Source: Betaproteobacteria bacterium (GTDB lineage: Bacteria > Pseudomonadota > Gammaproteobacteria > Burkholderiales > Burkholderiaceae_C). Taken from it: 64,000 bases of DNA. The notes beneath the pieces are model-generated. The model ran no database searches. It worked only from the letters and a program-made list of their open reading frames with translations, and was not told the origin of the DNA. Position numbers and translations under genes: made by a program. The stretch spans positions 62,001 to 126,000 of the forward strand of contig CANGHH010000002.1 of assembly GCA_947453725.1 (NCBI GenBank), written 5' to 3'. Of the stretch, positions 1 to 9,510 are shown in pieces. The stretch's first letter is position 1. The number at the start of each line of letters is the position of its first letter.

Positions 1-641
1 CCGAACCGCTGCGCGTGCACACCCGCCTGAACGCCGCGGAACGGCAATCCCGCGTGACCGAGCTGGCCGGCCTGGTGGGCCTGCGGCCCGACCAGTTGCA
101 GCGCTTTCCGCATGAATTCTCCGGCGGTCAGCGCCAGCGCATCGGCATCGCACGGGCGCTGGCGCTGAACCCCAAGCTGATCGTCGCCGACGAGCCGGTT
201 TCGGCGCTGGACGTTTCGGTGCAGGCCCAGGTCATCAACCTGCTGGCCGACCTGCAGGAGCGGCTGGGCCTGACCTACCTGTTCATCGCGCACGACCTCA
301 GCGTGGTGCGCCAGGTGAGCACGCGCACGGCGGTGATGTACCTGGGCCGCATCGTCGAGCTGGGCCCCACCGACGCGGTCTACGGCCAGCCGGCCCACCC
401 CTACACCGCGGCGCTGATCGCTGCCGTGCCGCGCCCGGTGGTCTCCGCCGCCGGCGCGCCGCGCCCGGCGGTGGCGCTGCAGGGCGACCCGCCCAGCCCG
501 CTGGATCCGCCGCCCGGTTGTCGCTTCCACCCCCGCTGCCCGGCCGCCACGGCGCGCTGCCGCAGCGAAAGCCCGGCGCTGCAGGACTTCGGCGGCGGCC
601 GGCTGGTGGCCTGCCACCACCCGCTGCCGGCAGCGGGCTGA
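1..641 (+). CDS. Oligopeptide/dipeptide ABC transporter ATP-binding protein, 3' part
   Basis: Cut by the window start: the open frame runs in from base 3, so the Walker A segment lies outside. What remains is a typical DppF/OppF-type ATPase. The signature motif SGGQRQR is followed by Walker B with LIVADEP and the H-loop IAHDLS. The C-terminal oligopeptide domain has HPYTAAL and the Pro/Cys-rich CRFHPRCP. Such subunits sit on the cytoplasmic face and drive peptide or nickel uptake with a second ATPase, two permeases and a periplasmic binding protein, presumably upstream of the window. Substrate cannot be told from this part. The gene ends 40 bases before the convergent hydrolase gene. Confidence 0.9.
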   Translation, partial: EPLRVHTRLNAAERQSRVTELAGLVGLRPDQLQRFPHEFSGGQRQRIGIARALALNPKLIVADEPVSALDVSVQAQVINLLADLQERLGLTYLFIAHDLSVVRQVSTRTAVMYLGRIVELGPTDAVYGQPAHPYTAALIAAVPRPVVSAAGAPRPAVALQGDPPSPLDPPPGCRFHPRCPAATARCRSESPALQDFGGGRLVACHHPLPAAG

Positions 642-681
642 GGCGCCCGAGATGCCCGGGCGGCTCGATCAGCCGCCGCCT

Positions 682-1680
682 TCAGCCCCCGGCCGCGGCG
701 TCCACGCTGAGCAGGAAGTCCACCAGACCCTGCATGTAGGTTACCTGGTCGTCGTACATCGCCATGTGGCTGCCGTTGGGGCAGTGCAGGTAGCGGCCCT
801 GCGGCATCGATTCGGCCATCGCCTGCATCTGCTTCGGGTCCATGGTGTCGTGCGCGGCGCCGATGGTCAGCGTCGGCACGGTGATTTGCGGCAGGTCGGC
901 GGTGCGGTCCCAGTTCAGCAGCTTGCCGCTGGCGCCCAGCTCGCTCGGGCCCTGCATCGGGATGTAGACCTTGGGGTTGATGTGGGCGAAGGCCCGCTGC
1001 ACCGGGTCGGGCCATTGAGCGGCGGGCATGCGCAGCACGTGGTGCTCGTAGTGGTGAGGCAGCAGCAGCGCCATGTAGCGCGGGTTCTCGAAGTCCTTGG
1101 CGGCTTCGATGGCCTGGATCTCGGCCAGCACCGCCGGCGGGATGCCCGGCATCAGCTGCGTCCGCGCGTAGCGGTTGTAGTCCGGGATGCTGCTGACCAT
1201 GTTGCTGATGACCAGGCCCTTCAGCTGCTGCGGATGGGCCAGCGCGTACTCGGTGGCCAGGATGCCGCCCCAGGAATGGCCCAGCAGGAAGAAGTTGCTG
1301 GCGTCCAGCCCCAGCGCCTGTCGCACCTGCTCGACCTCGTCGACGAAGCGCGGCAGTTCCCACAGCTCGGGGATGTCGGGCTGGCTGCTGCGCTGCGACC
1401 CGAGCTGGTCGTAGTAGATGAATTCGATGCCGGGGTCCGGCAGATGGGGCAGGTAGCTCTCGAAGGCCTCGAAGTATTCGTGGGTCGCACCGGGGCCGCC
1501 GTGCAGCAGCAGCAGCTTGATCCGCGGGCTGTGGCCGCGGCGCTGGGTCCAGACCTCGAAGGGGCCGTGTGGTGTGTTGATCGGGATGCGGCGGGAGCCG
1601 CCGCTCAGTGCGTCGGGCCGCCGGCTGAGGGGGCTGGCGTGGAAGGCACTGTCGGCTGCAGGGGGTGCGTTCAGGGTCAT
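682..1680 (-). CDS. Proline iminopeptidase-family alpha/beta hydrolase (S33)
   Basis: A 332-residue serine hydrolase of the proline iminopeptidase family, which removes N-terminal proline from short peptides in the cytoplasm. The oxyanion motif HGGPG is present, the nucleophile Ser lies in GHSWGG, and Asp (AAHDTMDP) and His (GSHMAMYD) complete the triad. No signal peptide is visible. The ATG at 1680 overlaps the stop of the upstream lipase-like gene by four bases, so the two are translationally coupled. The frame stays open further upstream, but there it is only the shadow of the neighbour. Exact substrate (proline peptides, or esters and amides) is inferred from family only. Confidence 0.85.
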   Translation of the reverse strand: MTLNAPPAADSAFHASPLSRRPDALSGGSRRIPINTPHGPFEVWTQRRGHSPRIKLLLLHGGPGATHEYFEAFESYLPHLPDPGIEFIYYDQLGSQRSSQPDIPELWELPRFVDEVEQVRQALGLDASNFFLLGHSWGGILATEYALAHPQQLKGLVISNMVSSIPDYNRYARTQLMPGIPPAVLAEIQAIEAAKDFENPRYMALLLPHHYEHHVLRMPAAQWPDPVQRAFAHINPKVYIPMQGPSELGASGKLLNWDRTADLPQITVPTLTIGAAHDTMDPKQMQAMAESMPQGRYLHCPNGSHMAMYDDQVTYMQGLVDFLLSVDAAAGG

Positions 1681-2945
1681 GGCAAGGGGCTGGGGTTCGG
1701 TGCGGGTGGGGGCGGCGTGAGCCGGGATGTTGCCAGCGTCCCGCTGCCGGTGCCCGCGTTCAACCACTGCAGCAACTGCGCGGCGACGGCCGGGCTGCTC
1801 AGCAACTGCATGTGGCTGGTGTCTGCGAACACCGCGCTGTGGCCGGGCAGGAAGGCGAGCGCGCGGGCCGGGTCCGGGTGCTGGCCCAGGGCGCTGGCCA
1901 GCGGCACCAGGCCGTCGCCCAGCATGGCGCCCAGCAGACGCCCCTTCGCCGGGCCCTCGAACGCACCCAGCTGCGCCGCGATGGCCCAGCAGCGGGTGTG
2001 TGCCGGGCTGGGCAGCGGGCAGGGCTGTGCGCGCGCCAGGCAGTGGCCGTGGCGCAGGTCGGTGATGCCCGCGCTGCGCACCCGGCCCACGCGGGCCAGC
2101 GGCGCGGCGTAGGGCGTGTGGTCCAGGATCACGTCGAGCCCATGCCCGGCGCGCTCCAGCGGTGCGCCGCCGTGCGGTGTGCCGAGGAAGACCAGGTCGT
2201 CGACTTGGGCCACCCAGGTCTGCCCCGCCGCAGCGCCCTGGTGCAGCGCGCTGCGCGCCACCAGCCCGCCCAGGCTGTGCGTCAGCAGCACCACGCGCTG
2301 CACCGGCACCGGCCAGGCGGCCAGCAGCGGCGCCATCTGCGCCGCCAGCAGGCGGCCGTTGTCGGCGATCGCCAGGCCGCTGTTGTAGTGCAGGTAGACG
2401 GCCGTGCCGTCCAGCCCGACGGCCAGTGCCGCGGCGTGGTCGTGGCCCTCGCGCCGCCACTGCAGGTCGTTCATGCACAGGCCGTGCAGCGCCAGGATCA
2501 GCGTGCCGCGGGCCTCGGGCAGCCGGGCGCGCAGCGCCGCCGCGTCCAGCGGCAGCGCTTGGCCGTCGACCCGCCACTGCATGGCGATGGCCAGCGGGTT
2601 GTGGCGGGCCGCCAGGTGGTCGCCGAGCACGCCGTTGAGCGCGGCAGCCAGCGCCTCGCGGGCCGGGCTGGGCAGCGGCGCCGGTCCGCCGGGGCGCAGT
2701 GCGGGCTCGATCAGGCCCAGCAGGGCGTCGACGCTGCCGCCGACCAACTGCGTGACCCCCCGAACCGAACGGTAGACCAGCCCGGTGATGCCGCGGGTGC
2801 GGCCGTCGGCAGCGGTGGCGCCCGGCGCACTGGCGACGCGCTGGTGCAGCGCCTCGACGAGGTCGATCAGGCCGGCCGTGGCGTCGACGGCCAGCCGCGC
2901 AGCGCCGCGGATGTCGCTGTGGGCACTGGGCTTACTCGGGCTCAT
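1677..2945 (-). CDS. Lipase-like alpha/beta hydrolase (PGAP1/GPI-inositol deacylase-like fold)
   Basis: A 422-residue hydrolase. The first 100 or so residues are alpha-helical and family-specific. The catalytic domain begins with the HGLCMND oxyanion segment and carries the nucleophile Ser in LLTHSLGGL. A His in the C-terminal SHMQLL segment probably completes the triad. The motif set resembles esterase/lipase proteins with a PGAP1-like fold. No clear secretion signal is seen, so it is probably cytoplasmic or membrane-peripheral. It is the first gene of a two-gene operon with the S33 peptidase (4-base overlap). Substrate unknown. Confidence 0.75.
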   Translation of the reverse strand: MSPSKPSAHSDIRGAARLAVDATAGLIDLVEALHQRVASAPGATAADGRTRGITGLVYRSVRGVTQLVGGSVDALLGLIEPALRPGGPAPLPSPAREALAAALNGVLGDHLAARHNPLAIAMQWRVDGQALPLDAAALRARLPEARGTLILALHGLCMNDLQWRREGHDHAAALAVGLDGTAVYLHYNSGLAIADNGRLLAAQMAPLLAAWPVPVQRVVLLTHSLGGLVARSALHQGAAAGQTWVAQVDDLVFLGTPHGGAPLERAGHGLDVILDHTPYAAPLARVGRVRSAGITDLRHGHCLARAQPCPLPSPAHTRCWAIAAQLGAFEGPAKGRLLGAMLGDGLVPLASALGQHPDPARALAFLPGHSAVFADTSHMQLLSSPAVAAQLLQWLNAGTGSGTLATSRLTPPPPAPNPSPLP

Positions 2946-2970
2946 CGGGCGGCTGCGCTGCGGCGGGCGT

Positions 2971-3654
2971 TCAGAACAGCCCGGCGGCGATGTTCACGGT
3001 CAGCGCCAGCACGGTGGTGTTGAAGAAGAAGGCCAGGATGCAGTGCAGCGTGCCCACCGGCCGCAGGGCCGCGCCGTTGAAGGGGACGTCGGCCGTCTGG
3101 CCCGAGGTGCCGATGACGCAGGCGAAGTAGAAGAAGTCGCCGTAGCCGGGCTCGACAGTGCCGGGGAAGGTCAGCGGGTCGGGCCGGCCTTCGTCGCGGG
3201 CGCGGTAGAAGTCGTGCGCGTAGTTGAAAGCCAGCAGGGTCTGCGTGAACAGCCACGAGGTCAGCACCGTCAGCGCGGCCAGCGCCAGGTGCGGGGCCTG
3301 GGCGCTGCCGGGCAGGGCCTTGACCGCGGCCAGTTGCGAAGCCACCGCCAGCAGCACCGCGACGGCCGCCACCACCACCATCACCAGCATCGCGACGCGG
3401 CCTTCGCTTTGCTGCCGGGCGCGGCGCTGCATGGCCCCGGTGTCGGACTGCAGCAGGATGTGCAGCGCCAGCCCCAGGTAGAGCAGGGCGCCGGCGTTCC
3501 AGGCCAGCAGTGCGCGCGAACCGGCCTGCGCCAGCGGTGCCGGCAGCAGCGCGTAGAGCAGCCCGCCCACGGCCACCGAAGACCACAGCCGCGGCCTGGC
3601 GCTGAGGATGCGGCGCCAGCGCTGGAGCCGTGACATCGGGTGGTGGCGGGACAT
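2971..3654 (-). CDS. DUF1345 family inner-membrane protein
   Basis: A 227-residue protein with about five predicted membrane helices (roughly residues 24-44, 47-68, 87-112, 121-145 and 197-222). The family-typical segments EPGYGDFFYF and IGTSGQTADV lie between the last helices. This matches DUF1345, a family of unknown function found widely in proteobacteria. The YGDFFYF...IGTSGQT block recalls pore-loop sequences of two-helix potassium channels, but that is only a resemblance. A start at the internal ATG at 3636 is also possible. It is divergent from the MFS gene and lies 25 bases upstream of the lipase-like gene on the same strand. Confidence 0.8.
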   Translation of the reverse strand: MSRHHPMSRLQRWRRILSARPRLWSSVAVGGLLYALLPAPLAQAGSRALLAWNAGALLYLGLALHILLQSDTGAMQRRARQQSEGRVAMLVMVVVAAVAVLLAVASQLAAVKALPGSAQAPHLALAALTVLTSWLFTQTLLAFNYAHDFYRARDEGRPDPLTFPGTVEPGYGDFFYFACVIGTSGQTADVPFNGAALRPVGTLHCILAFFFNTTVLALTVNIAAGLF

Positions 3655-3746
3655 CGGACTATTGTTGCGCGGGGCCGGCGCGCTGGCGGTGCGACACTGC
3701 GGCGCCGTCGCCGTCGCCTTCGCCCGCCCGCACCCCGCACCCGTCC

Positions 3747-4931
3747 ATGACCGCCCGTCCTTTCGTCGCTGCCAGCCGCGGCACCGTGCTGGCCCTGGGC
3801 ACGGCGCAGACGCTGGCCTGGGCCTCGTCCTATTACCTGCCGGCCCTGCTGGCCACGCCGATCGCGCGCGACCTGGGGATTGGCCGGCCGACGGTGTTCG
3901 CGGTGTTCTCGGTGGCGCTGATGGTCTCGGCCGTTGCCGGGCCGGCCGCCGGCCGGCTGATCGACCGCCACGGTGGCCGCCGCGTGCTGCTGGCCTCGAA
4001 CGGGCTTTTTGCGCTGGGTCTGGCCGGCCTGGGCCTGGCGCAGGGTCTGGGCGGCCTGACCCTGGCCTGGGTGGTGCTGGGCCTGGCGATGGGCTGCGGC
4101 CTCTACGACGCGGCCTTCGCGGCGCTGGTCCGGCTGTACGGACGCGACGCGCGCCAGGCCATCACCGGCATCACGCTGATCGCCGGTTTCGCCAGCACCG
4201 TGGGCTGGCCCTTGACCACGCTGCTGGAAGCGCAGTGGGGCTGGCGCGGCGCCTGTTTCGCCTGGTCAGCCTTGCATCTGGTCATCGGTTTGCCCCTGAA
4301 TGTGCTGCTGCCGCGCGCCGGCCCGCACGAAGCGGCCACCGCCGCCGCCACGCCGCAGGCGGCGGCACCGGCAGCCGCCGCGCCGCCGCGCCACACCGCC
4401 GCGCTGCTGGCCTTGCTGTTCTCGATGCTGGGTTTCGTCAGCACCGCGATGGCCGCCCACCTGCCGGCGCTGCTGCAGGCCGCAGGCGCCACGCTGGCGG
4501 TGGCGGTGCTGGCCGGCTCGCTGATCGGCCCGGCGCAGGTCGCCGCGCGGGTCTTTGAATTCAGCGTGCTCCAGCGCTTTTCGCCCCTGCTGTCGGCCCG
4601 GTTCGCGGCCCTCACCCACCCGCTGGGCGCCGGCCTGCTGCTGGCGCTGGGGCCGGTGGCGGCCTTGCCTTTCGCGCTGCTGCACGGCAGTGGCAACGGC
4701 CTGCTGACCATCGTCCGCGGCACGCTGCCGCTGGCCCTGTTCGGCGCCGGCGGCTACGGCGCCCGCCAGGGCTGGATCGCCCTGCCGGGCCGTATCCTGG
4801 GCGCCCTGTCGCCCTGGCTGTTTGGCCTGGTGCTGGAAGGCCACGGCGCCGGCGCGCTGTGGCTGTCGGCCGGCATGGGCCTGACCGCTTTCACCTGCCT
4901 GTTGGCGCTGCGCCTGCCGCGCGACGCCTGA
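3747..4931 (+). CDS. MFS transporter
   Basis: A 394-residue major facilitator superfamily permease with twelve hydrophobic segments in two halves of six. The halves are separated by an Ala/Pro-rich loop near residues 190-215. Motif A of the family is seen in the loop after helix 2 as GRLIDRHGGRR. The ATG at 3747 is chosen because the homologous core (the first helix with LALGTAQTLAWASSYY) begins just after it; the open frame further upstream codes no plausible sequence. The type fits exporters or small organic acid carriers of the inner membrane. No substrate can be assigned. The Nramp-like gene follows after 25 bases. Confidence 0.85.
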   Translation: MTARPFVAASRGTVLALGTAQTLAWASSYYLPALLATPIARDLGIGRPTVFAVFSVALMVSAVAGPAAGRLIDRHGGRRVLLASNGLFALGLAGLGLAQGLGGLTLAWVVLGLAMGCGLYDAAFAALVRLYGRDARQAITGITLIAGFASTVGWPLTTLLEAQWGWRGACFAWSALHLVIGLPLNVLLPRAGPHEAATAAATPQAAAPAAAAPPRHTAALLALLFSMLGFVSTAMAAHLPALLQAAGATLAVAVLAGSLIGPAQVAARVFEFSVLQRFSPLLSARFAALTHPLGAGLLLALGPVAALPFALLHGSGNGLLTIVRGTLPLALFGAGGYGARQGWIALPGRILGALSPWLFGLVLEGHGAGALWLSAGMGLTAFTCLLALRLPRDA

Positions 4932-4956
4932 CCCCGACCCCGCCGCCTGCCCACCG

Positions 4957-6222
4957 ATGAAGAAGATCGCGAAGTTCCGCCTCGACAAGGGCCTGCACCG
5001 TCTCGGCCCCGGCCTGATCACCGGCGCCGCCGACGACGACCCCAGCGGCATCGCCACCTATTCGCAGGCCGGCGCGCAGTTCGGCTACTCGATGCTGTGG
5101 ACCATGATCTTCACGCTGCCGCTGATGGCCGCGATCCAGATCGTCAGCGCGCGCATCGGTTACGTCACCGGCCACGGCCTGGCGGCCAACATCAAGCAGC
5201 GCTTCCCGCGCCCGGTGCTGCTGGCCATCGTCGGCATGCTGCTGCTGGCCAATACCTTGAACATCGCGGCCGACATCGCCGCGATGGGCGAGGCCTTGCG
5301 CCTGGTGGTCGGCGGCTCGGCCCACGTCTATGCGGTCACCTTCGGCCTGCTGTGCCTGGTGCTGCAGGTCTTCCTCAGCTACGCCACCTACGTACGCTGG
5401 CTGAAATGGCTGACGCTGGCGCTGCTCAGCTACGTCGCCGTGGTCTTCACGCTGCACGTCGATGTCGCCGACGTGCTGCACCAGGTGGTGCACCCGCAGC
5501 TGGTGCTGGGCCACGAGGTGCTGCTGGTGGTGGTGGCGGTCTTCGGGACGACGATCAGCCCCTACCTGTTCTTCTGGCAGGCCGCGCAGGAGGTCGAGGA
5601 CGTCAACGCCGGCCCCGAACACCCGCACCCGCCGGCCGAGGTGCGCGGCCACCTGCGACGCATCAAGTGGGACACCGTCATCGGCATGACCTTCTCGAAC
5701 CTGATCGCCTTCTTCATCATCCTGTCGACCGCGGCCACGCTGCACAAGGCCGGCATCACCGACATCCAGACCTCGGCGCAGGCTGCGCAGGCGCTGCGCC
5801 CGCTGGCCGGCGACTTCACCTTCCTGCTGTTCAGCCTGGGCATCGTCGGCACCGGCCTGCTGGCGGTGCCGGTGCTGGCCGGCTCGGCGGCCTACGCGGT
5901 GGCCGAGGCGGCCGGCTGGGAAGGCAGCCTGAGCCTGCGCCTGGAAGAAGGCCAGGGCCGCGGCTTCTACGGCGTGGTGGCGCTGGCCACGCTGGGCGGC
6001 GTGGCGCTGTGCTTTTCGCCGGTCGACCCGGTGAAGGAACTGTTCTGGTCGGCGGTGCTGAACGGCGTCATCGCCGTGCCGATCATGGTCGTGATGATGC
6101 TGCTGGCCACGCAGCGCGAGACCATGGGCACGCACGTCATCGGGCGGCAGTTGAAGTGGCTGGGCTGGCTGGCCACCGGCGTGATGGCCGCGGTGGTGGT
6201 GGCGATGTTCGCCACCCTGTGA
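4957..6222 (+). CDS. Nramp-family divalent metal transporter, variant metal-site motifs
   Basis: A 421-residue inner-membrane protein with about eleven hydrophobic segments and the COG1914/Nramp layout. Canonical Nramp proteins coordinate manganese or iron through DPGN in helix 1 and MPH in helix 6. Here helix 1 reads DDDPSG (D28-P29-S30-G31) and helix 6 reads ISPYLFFW (S201-P202-Y203), so only the Asp is kept. The protein is therefore a member of an Nramp-related clade whose ion may not be manganese or iron. It lies 25 bases after the MFS gene on the same strand. The RND operon begins 81 bases downstream. Confidence 0.8.
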   Translation: MKKIAKFRLDKGLHRLGPGLITGAADDDPSGIATYSQAGAQFGYSMLWTMIFTLPLMAAIQIVSARIGYVTGHGLAANIKQRFPRPVLLAIVGMLLLANTLNIAADIAAMGEALRLVVGGSAHVYAVTFGLLCLVLQVFLSYATYVRWLKWLTLALLSYVAVVFTLHVDVADVLHQVVHPQLVLGHEVLLVVVAVFGTTISPYLFFWQAAQEVEDVNAGPEHPHPPAEVRGHLRRIKWDTVIGMTFSNLIAFFIILSTAATLHKAGITDIQTSAQAAQALRPLAGDFTFLLFSLGIVGTGLLAVPVLAGSAAYAVAEAAGWEGSLSLRLEEGQGRGFYGVVALATLGGVALCFSPVDPVKELFWSAVLNGVIAVPIMVVMMLLATQRETMGTHVIGRQLKWLGWLATGVMAAVVVAMFATL

Positions 6223-6303
6223 GGCGGATGCCGTGTCGCAGCGGGCCTGGGCCGGAATGGGCCCCCTAAGATCGCAGCGAAGACTGTAGAAAGCCGAACG
6301 CCG

Positions 6304-9300
6304 ATGTCGATGGTCACCCTGGCCTTGCGCCGCCCCTACACCTTCATCGTGATGGCCCTGATGATCGTGCTGGCCACGCCGTTCGCGCTGCTGAACATGG
6401 CCACCGACATCTTCCCGGAAATCAACATTCCGGTGATCAGCATCATCTGGAACTACAACGGCCTGTCGGCGCAGGAGATGGGCCAGCGCATCGCCGGCCA
6501 GAGCGAGCGCGGGTTGACGACCACGGTCAGCGACATCGAGCACATCGAATCGCAGTCGCTCGCTGGCGTCGCGGTGATCAAGGTCTTCTTCCAGCCGAAC
6601 GCCAACATCCAGACCGCCATCGCGCAGGTCGTGGCTGCGGTGCAGTCGCAGTTGCGGCAGCTGCCGCCGGGCATCACGCCGCCGCTGGTCATCAAGTACT
6701 CGGCGTCGAGCATCCCGGTGGTGCAGCTGGCGCTGTCCAGCCCGACGCTGCCCGAGCAGGCGGTGTTCGATGCGGCCATCAATGTGCTGCGGCCGCAGCT
6801 CATCACCATCCCCGGCGCGGCGGTGCCCTTTCCCTACGGCGGCAAGCAGCGGCTGATCTCGGTCGACCTCGACATGCCGGCGCTGCAGGCCCGCGGGCTG
6901 TCGCCGGCCGACGTGGTCAACGCGCTGAACGTGCAGAACCTGATCCTGCCTTCGGGCACCGCCAAGCTCGGCGACACCGAGTACGCGGTGCGCATGAACG
7001 GCGCGCCCGAGGCCATCGCGGGCCTGAGCGACCTGCCGGTTCGCACCTTGGCGGGCGGCGCCACCACCCTGCTCAGCGACGTGGCCCAGGTGCGCGACGG
7101 CTTCAGCCCGCAGACCAATGTGGTGCGCCAGGACGGCGCACGCGGCGTGCTGCTGTCCATCCTGAAGAACGGCGGCGCCAGCACGCTGGACATCGTGGCC
7201 AACCTGCGCGCCCTGCTGCCGCGCGCGGTGCAGGTGATGCCGCCGGACATCACCATGACGCCGCTGTTCGACCAGAGCGTCTTCGTCAAGGCCGCCGTCA
7301 AGGGCGTGGTCATCGAAGCGCTGATCGCCGCCGCGCTGACCGCCGCGATGGTGCTGCTCTTCCTGGGCAACTGGCGCAGCACGCTGATCATCGCGCTGAC
7401 GATTCCGCTGTCCATCCTGGCCTCGATCCTGGTGCTGAAGGGCCTGGGCGAAACGCTGAACCTGATGACGCTGGGCGGGCTGGCACTGTCGGTGGGCATC
7501 CTGGTCGACCAGGCCATCGTGACCATCGAGAACATCGAGCGCCACCTGCACATGGGGAAGCCCATCACCGAGGCCATCGAGACCGGCGCCGGCGAGATCG
7601 GCGTCGCGGCCTTCGTTTCCACGCTGTGCATCTGCATCGTCTTCGTGCCGATGTTCTTCCTGTCGGGCGTGGCGCGTTTCCTCTTCGTGCCGCTGGCCGA
7701 AGCGGTGGTGCTGGCGATGATCGCCAGCTACGGGCTGTCGCGCACGCTGGTGCCCACGCTGGTGCTGCTGCTGATGGCCAAAGCCCACGGTGAACCGAAA
7801 GGGAACAGCTGGCTGCAACGCAGCTACCGCGCCTTCGACCAGCGCTTCGAGCGCGTGCGCCGCGCCTACACGCTGGCGCTGTCGGTGCTGCTGTCGCACC
7901 GCCGCCCTTTCGCGCTGTCCTTCATGCTGTTCTGCCTGCTGTCCTGCGGCCTGGCGCCCTTCCTGGGCCGCGACTTCTTCCCGACGGTGGACGCCGGGCA
8001 GATCCGCCTGCACATGCGCGCGCCGACCGGCACGCGCATCGAGGAAACCGCGCGCACTGCCGACGCGGTCGAGGTCGCGATCCGCGAGATCATCCCGAAG
8101 GCCCAGCTCGAAACGGTGCTCGACAACATCGGCGTCGCCAACAGCGGCATCAACCTGTCGTACAGCAACGCCGGCACCATCGGCACGCTGGACGCCGAGA
8201 TCCTGCTGTCGCTGAAGGAAGGGCACGCGCCGACCGAGGCCTGGGTCAGCCGGCTGCGCGCCGAACTGCCGCAGCGTTTCCCCGGCATCGAGTTCTTCTT
8301 CCAGCCGGCCGACATCGTCACGCAGATCCTGAACTTCGGCCTGCCGGCGGCCATCGACGTGCAGTTCACCGGCGCCAACGTGGCGGCGAATGCGGCGCTG
8401 GCGGCCGAGCTGACGCTGGCCATCCGGCAGATCCCCGGCGCCGTCGATGCCCACGTCCACCAGCGCCAGAATGCCCCGGCGCTGGCGCTGCAGATGGACC
8501 GCACGCGGCTGCAGCAGGTCGGGCTCACGGCAGCCAACCTGGGGCAGAACGTGCTGATCGCCTTGTCGGGCAGTTCGCAGACGGCGCCGGCGTTCTGGCT
8601 GAACCCGGCCAACGGCGTGGTCTACAACATCGCGGTGCAGACGCCGCAGTACCAGGTCGACAGCCTCGATGCGCTGCTCAACATGCCGGTCGGGACCGGC
8701 GCCGGCGCGGCCGGGCCCAATCCCATCGCCAGCACCCAGCTGCTGGGCAACCTGGTCGAGGTGGCGCCGGGTCAGCAGGTGGCCGTGGCCTCGCGCTACA
8801 ACATCCTGCCGGCCATCGACGTCTATGTCAGCGTGCAGGGCACCGACCTGGCCAGCGTGGCCGGCAAAGTGCAGGCCCTGGTCGATGCGGCGCAGCCCAG
8901 GCTGGCCAAGGGCAGCCAGCTGGTGCTCCGCGGCCAGGTCGAGACCATGCAGGCGTCCTTCCTCGGTCTGGGCGTCGGGCTGGCGATGGCCATCGTGCTG
9001 GTCTACCTGCTGATCGTCGTCAACTTCCAGAGCTGGATCGACGCGGCCATCATCGTCGCGGCGCTGCCGGCGGCGCTGGCTGGCATCGTCTGGATGCTGT
9101 TCATCACCGGCACCACGCTGAGCGTGCCGGCGCTGACCGGCGCGATCATGACGATGGGCGTGGCCACCGCCAACAGCATCCTGCTGATCAGCTTCGCGCG
9201 GCAGCGCCGCGAGGAAGGCGCAGCGCCGCTGGCCGCCGCGCTGGAAGCCGGCGCGACGCGCATCCGGCCGGTGCTGATGACGGCGCTGGCGATGGTCATC

Positions 9301-9507
9301 GGCATGATCCCGATGGCGCTGGGCCTGGGCGAGGGCGCCGAGCAGAACGCGCCGCTGGGCCGTGCCGTCATCGGCGGCCTGGTCTTCGCCACCGTGTCCA
9401 CCCTCTTCTTCGTGCCGGTGGTCTTCGCCGGCGTGCACCAATGGCTGGCCCGGCGCGCTGCGCCCGGCGCCACGGCGGCCCTCACACCGCAATCCCAGGA
9501 GTCCTGA
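6304..9507 (+). CDS. RND-superfamily efflux permease
   Basis: A 1067-residue inner-membrane pump subunit of the AcrB/MdtB/CzcA superfamily. It has twelve membrane helices in two repeats and two large periplasmic loops (after the first and seventh helices). The N-terminal signature PEINIPVISI and the helix-4 segment GILVDQAIVTIEN are clear. The proton-relay residues differ from AcrB: helix 4 has D402-Q403 instead of two Asp, and helix 10 (GVATANSI, 952-959) has Ala where AcrB has Lys. It is the first gene of a complete tripartite operon; the adaptor gene starts 4 bases after the stop. Substrate unknown: neither drug-type nor metal-type residues are fully matched. Confidence 0.93.
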   Translation: MSMVTLALRRPYTFIVMALMIVLATPFALLNMATDIFPEINIPVISIIWNYNGLSAQEMGQRIAGQSERGLTTTVSDIEHIESQSLAGVAVIKVFFQPNANIQTAIAQVVAAVQSQLRQLPPGITPPLVIKYSASSIPVVQLALSSPTLPEQAVFDAAINVLRPQLITIPGAAVPFPYGGKQRLISVDLDMPALQARGLSPADVVNALNVQNLILPSGTAKLGDTEYAVRMNGAPEAIAGLSDLPVRTLAGGATTLLSDVAQVRDGFSPQTNVVRQDGARGVLLSILKNGGASTLDIVANLRALLPRAVQVMPPDITMTPLFDQSVFVKAAVKGVVIEALIAAALTAAMVLLFLGNWRSTLIIALTIPLSILASILVLKGLGETLNLMTLGGLALSVGILVDQAIVTIENIERHLHMGKPITEAIETGAGEIGVAAFVSTLCICIVFVPMFFLSGVARFLFVPLAEAVVLAMIASYGLSRTLVPTLVLLLMAKAHGEPKGNSWLQRSYRAFDQRFERVRRAYTLALSVLLSHRRPFALSFMLFCLLSCGLAPFLGRDFFPTVDAGQIRLHMRAPTGTRIEETARTADAVEVAIREIIPKAQLETVLDNIGVANSGINLSYSNAGTIGTLDAEILLSLKEGHAPTEAWVSRLRAELPQRFPGIEFFFQPADIVTQILNFGLPAAIDVQFTGANVAANAALAAELTLAIRQIPGAVDAHVHQRQNAPALALQMDRTRLQQVGLTAANLGQNVLIALSGSSQTAPAFWLNPANGVVYNIAVQTPQYQVDSLDALLNMPVGTGAGAAGPNPIASTQLLGNLVEVAPGQQVAVASRYNILPAIDVYVSVQGTDLASVAGKVQALVDAAQPRLAKGSQLVLRGQVETMQASFLGLGVGLAMAIVLVYLLIVVNFQSWIDAAIIVAALPAALAGIVWMLFITGTTLSVPALTGAIMTMGVATANSILLISFARQRREEGAAPLAAALEAGATRIRPVLMTALAMVIGMIPMALGLGEGAEQNAPLGRAVIGGLVFATVSTLFFVPVVFAGVHQWLARRAAPGATAALTPQSQES

Positions 9508-9510
9508 GTC

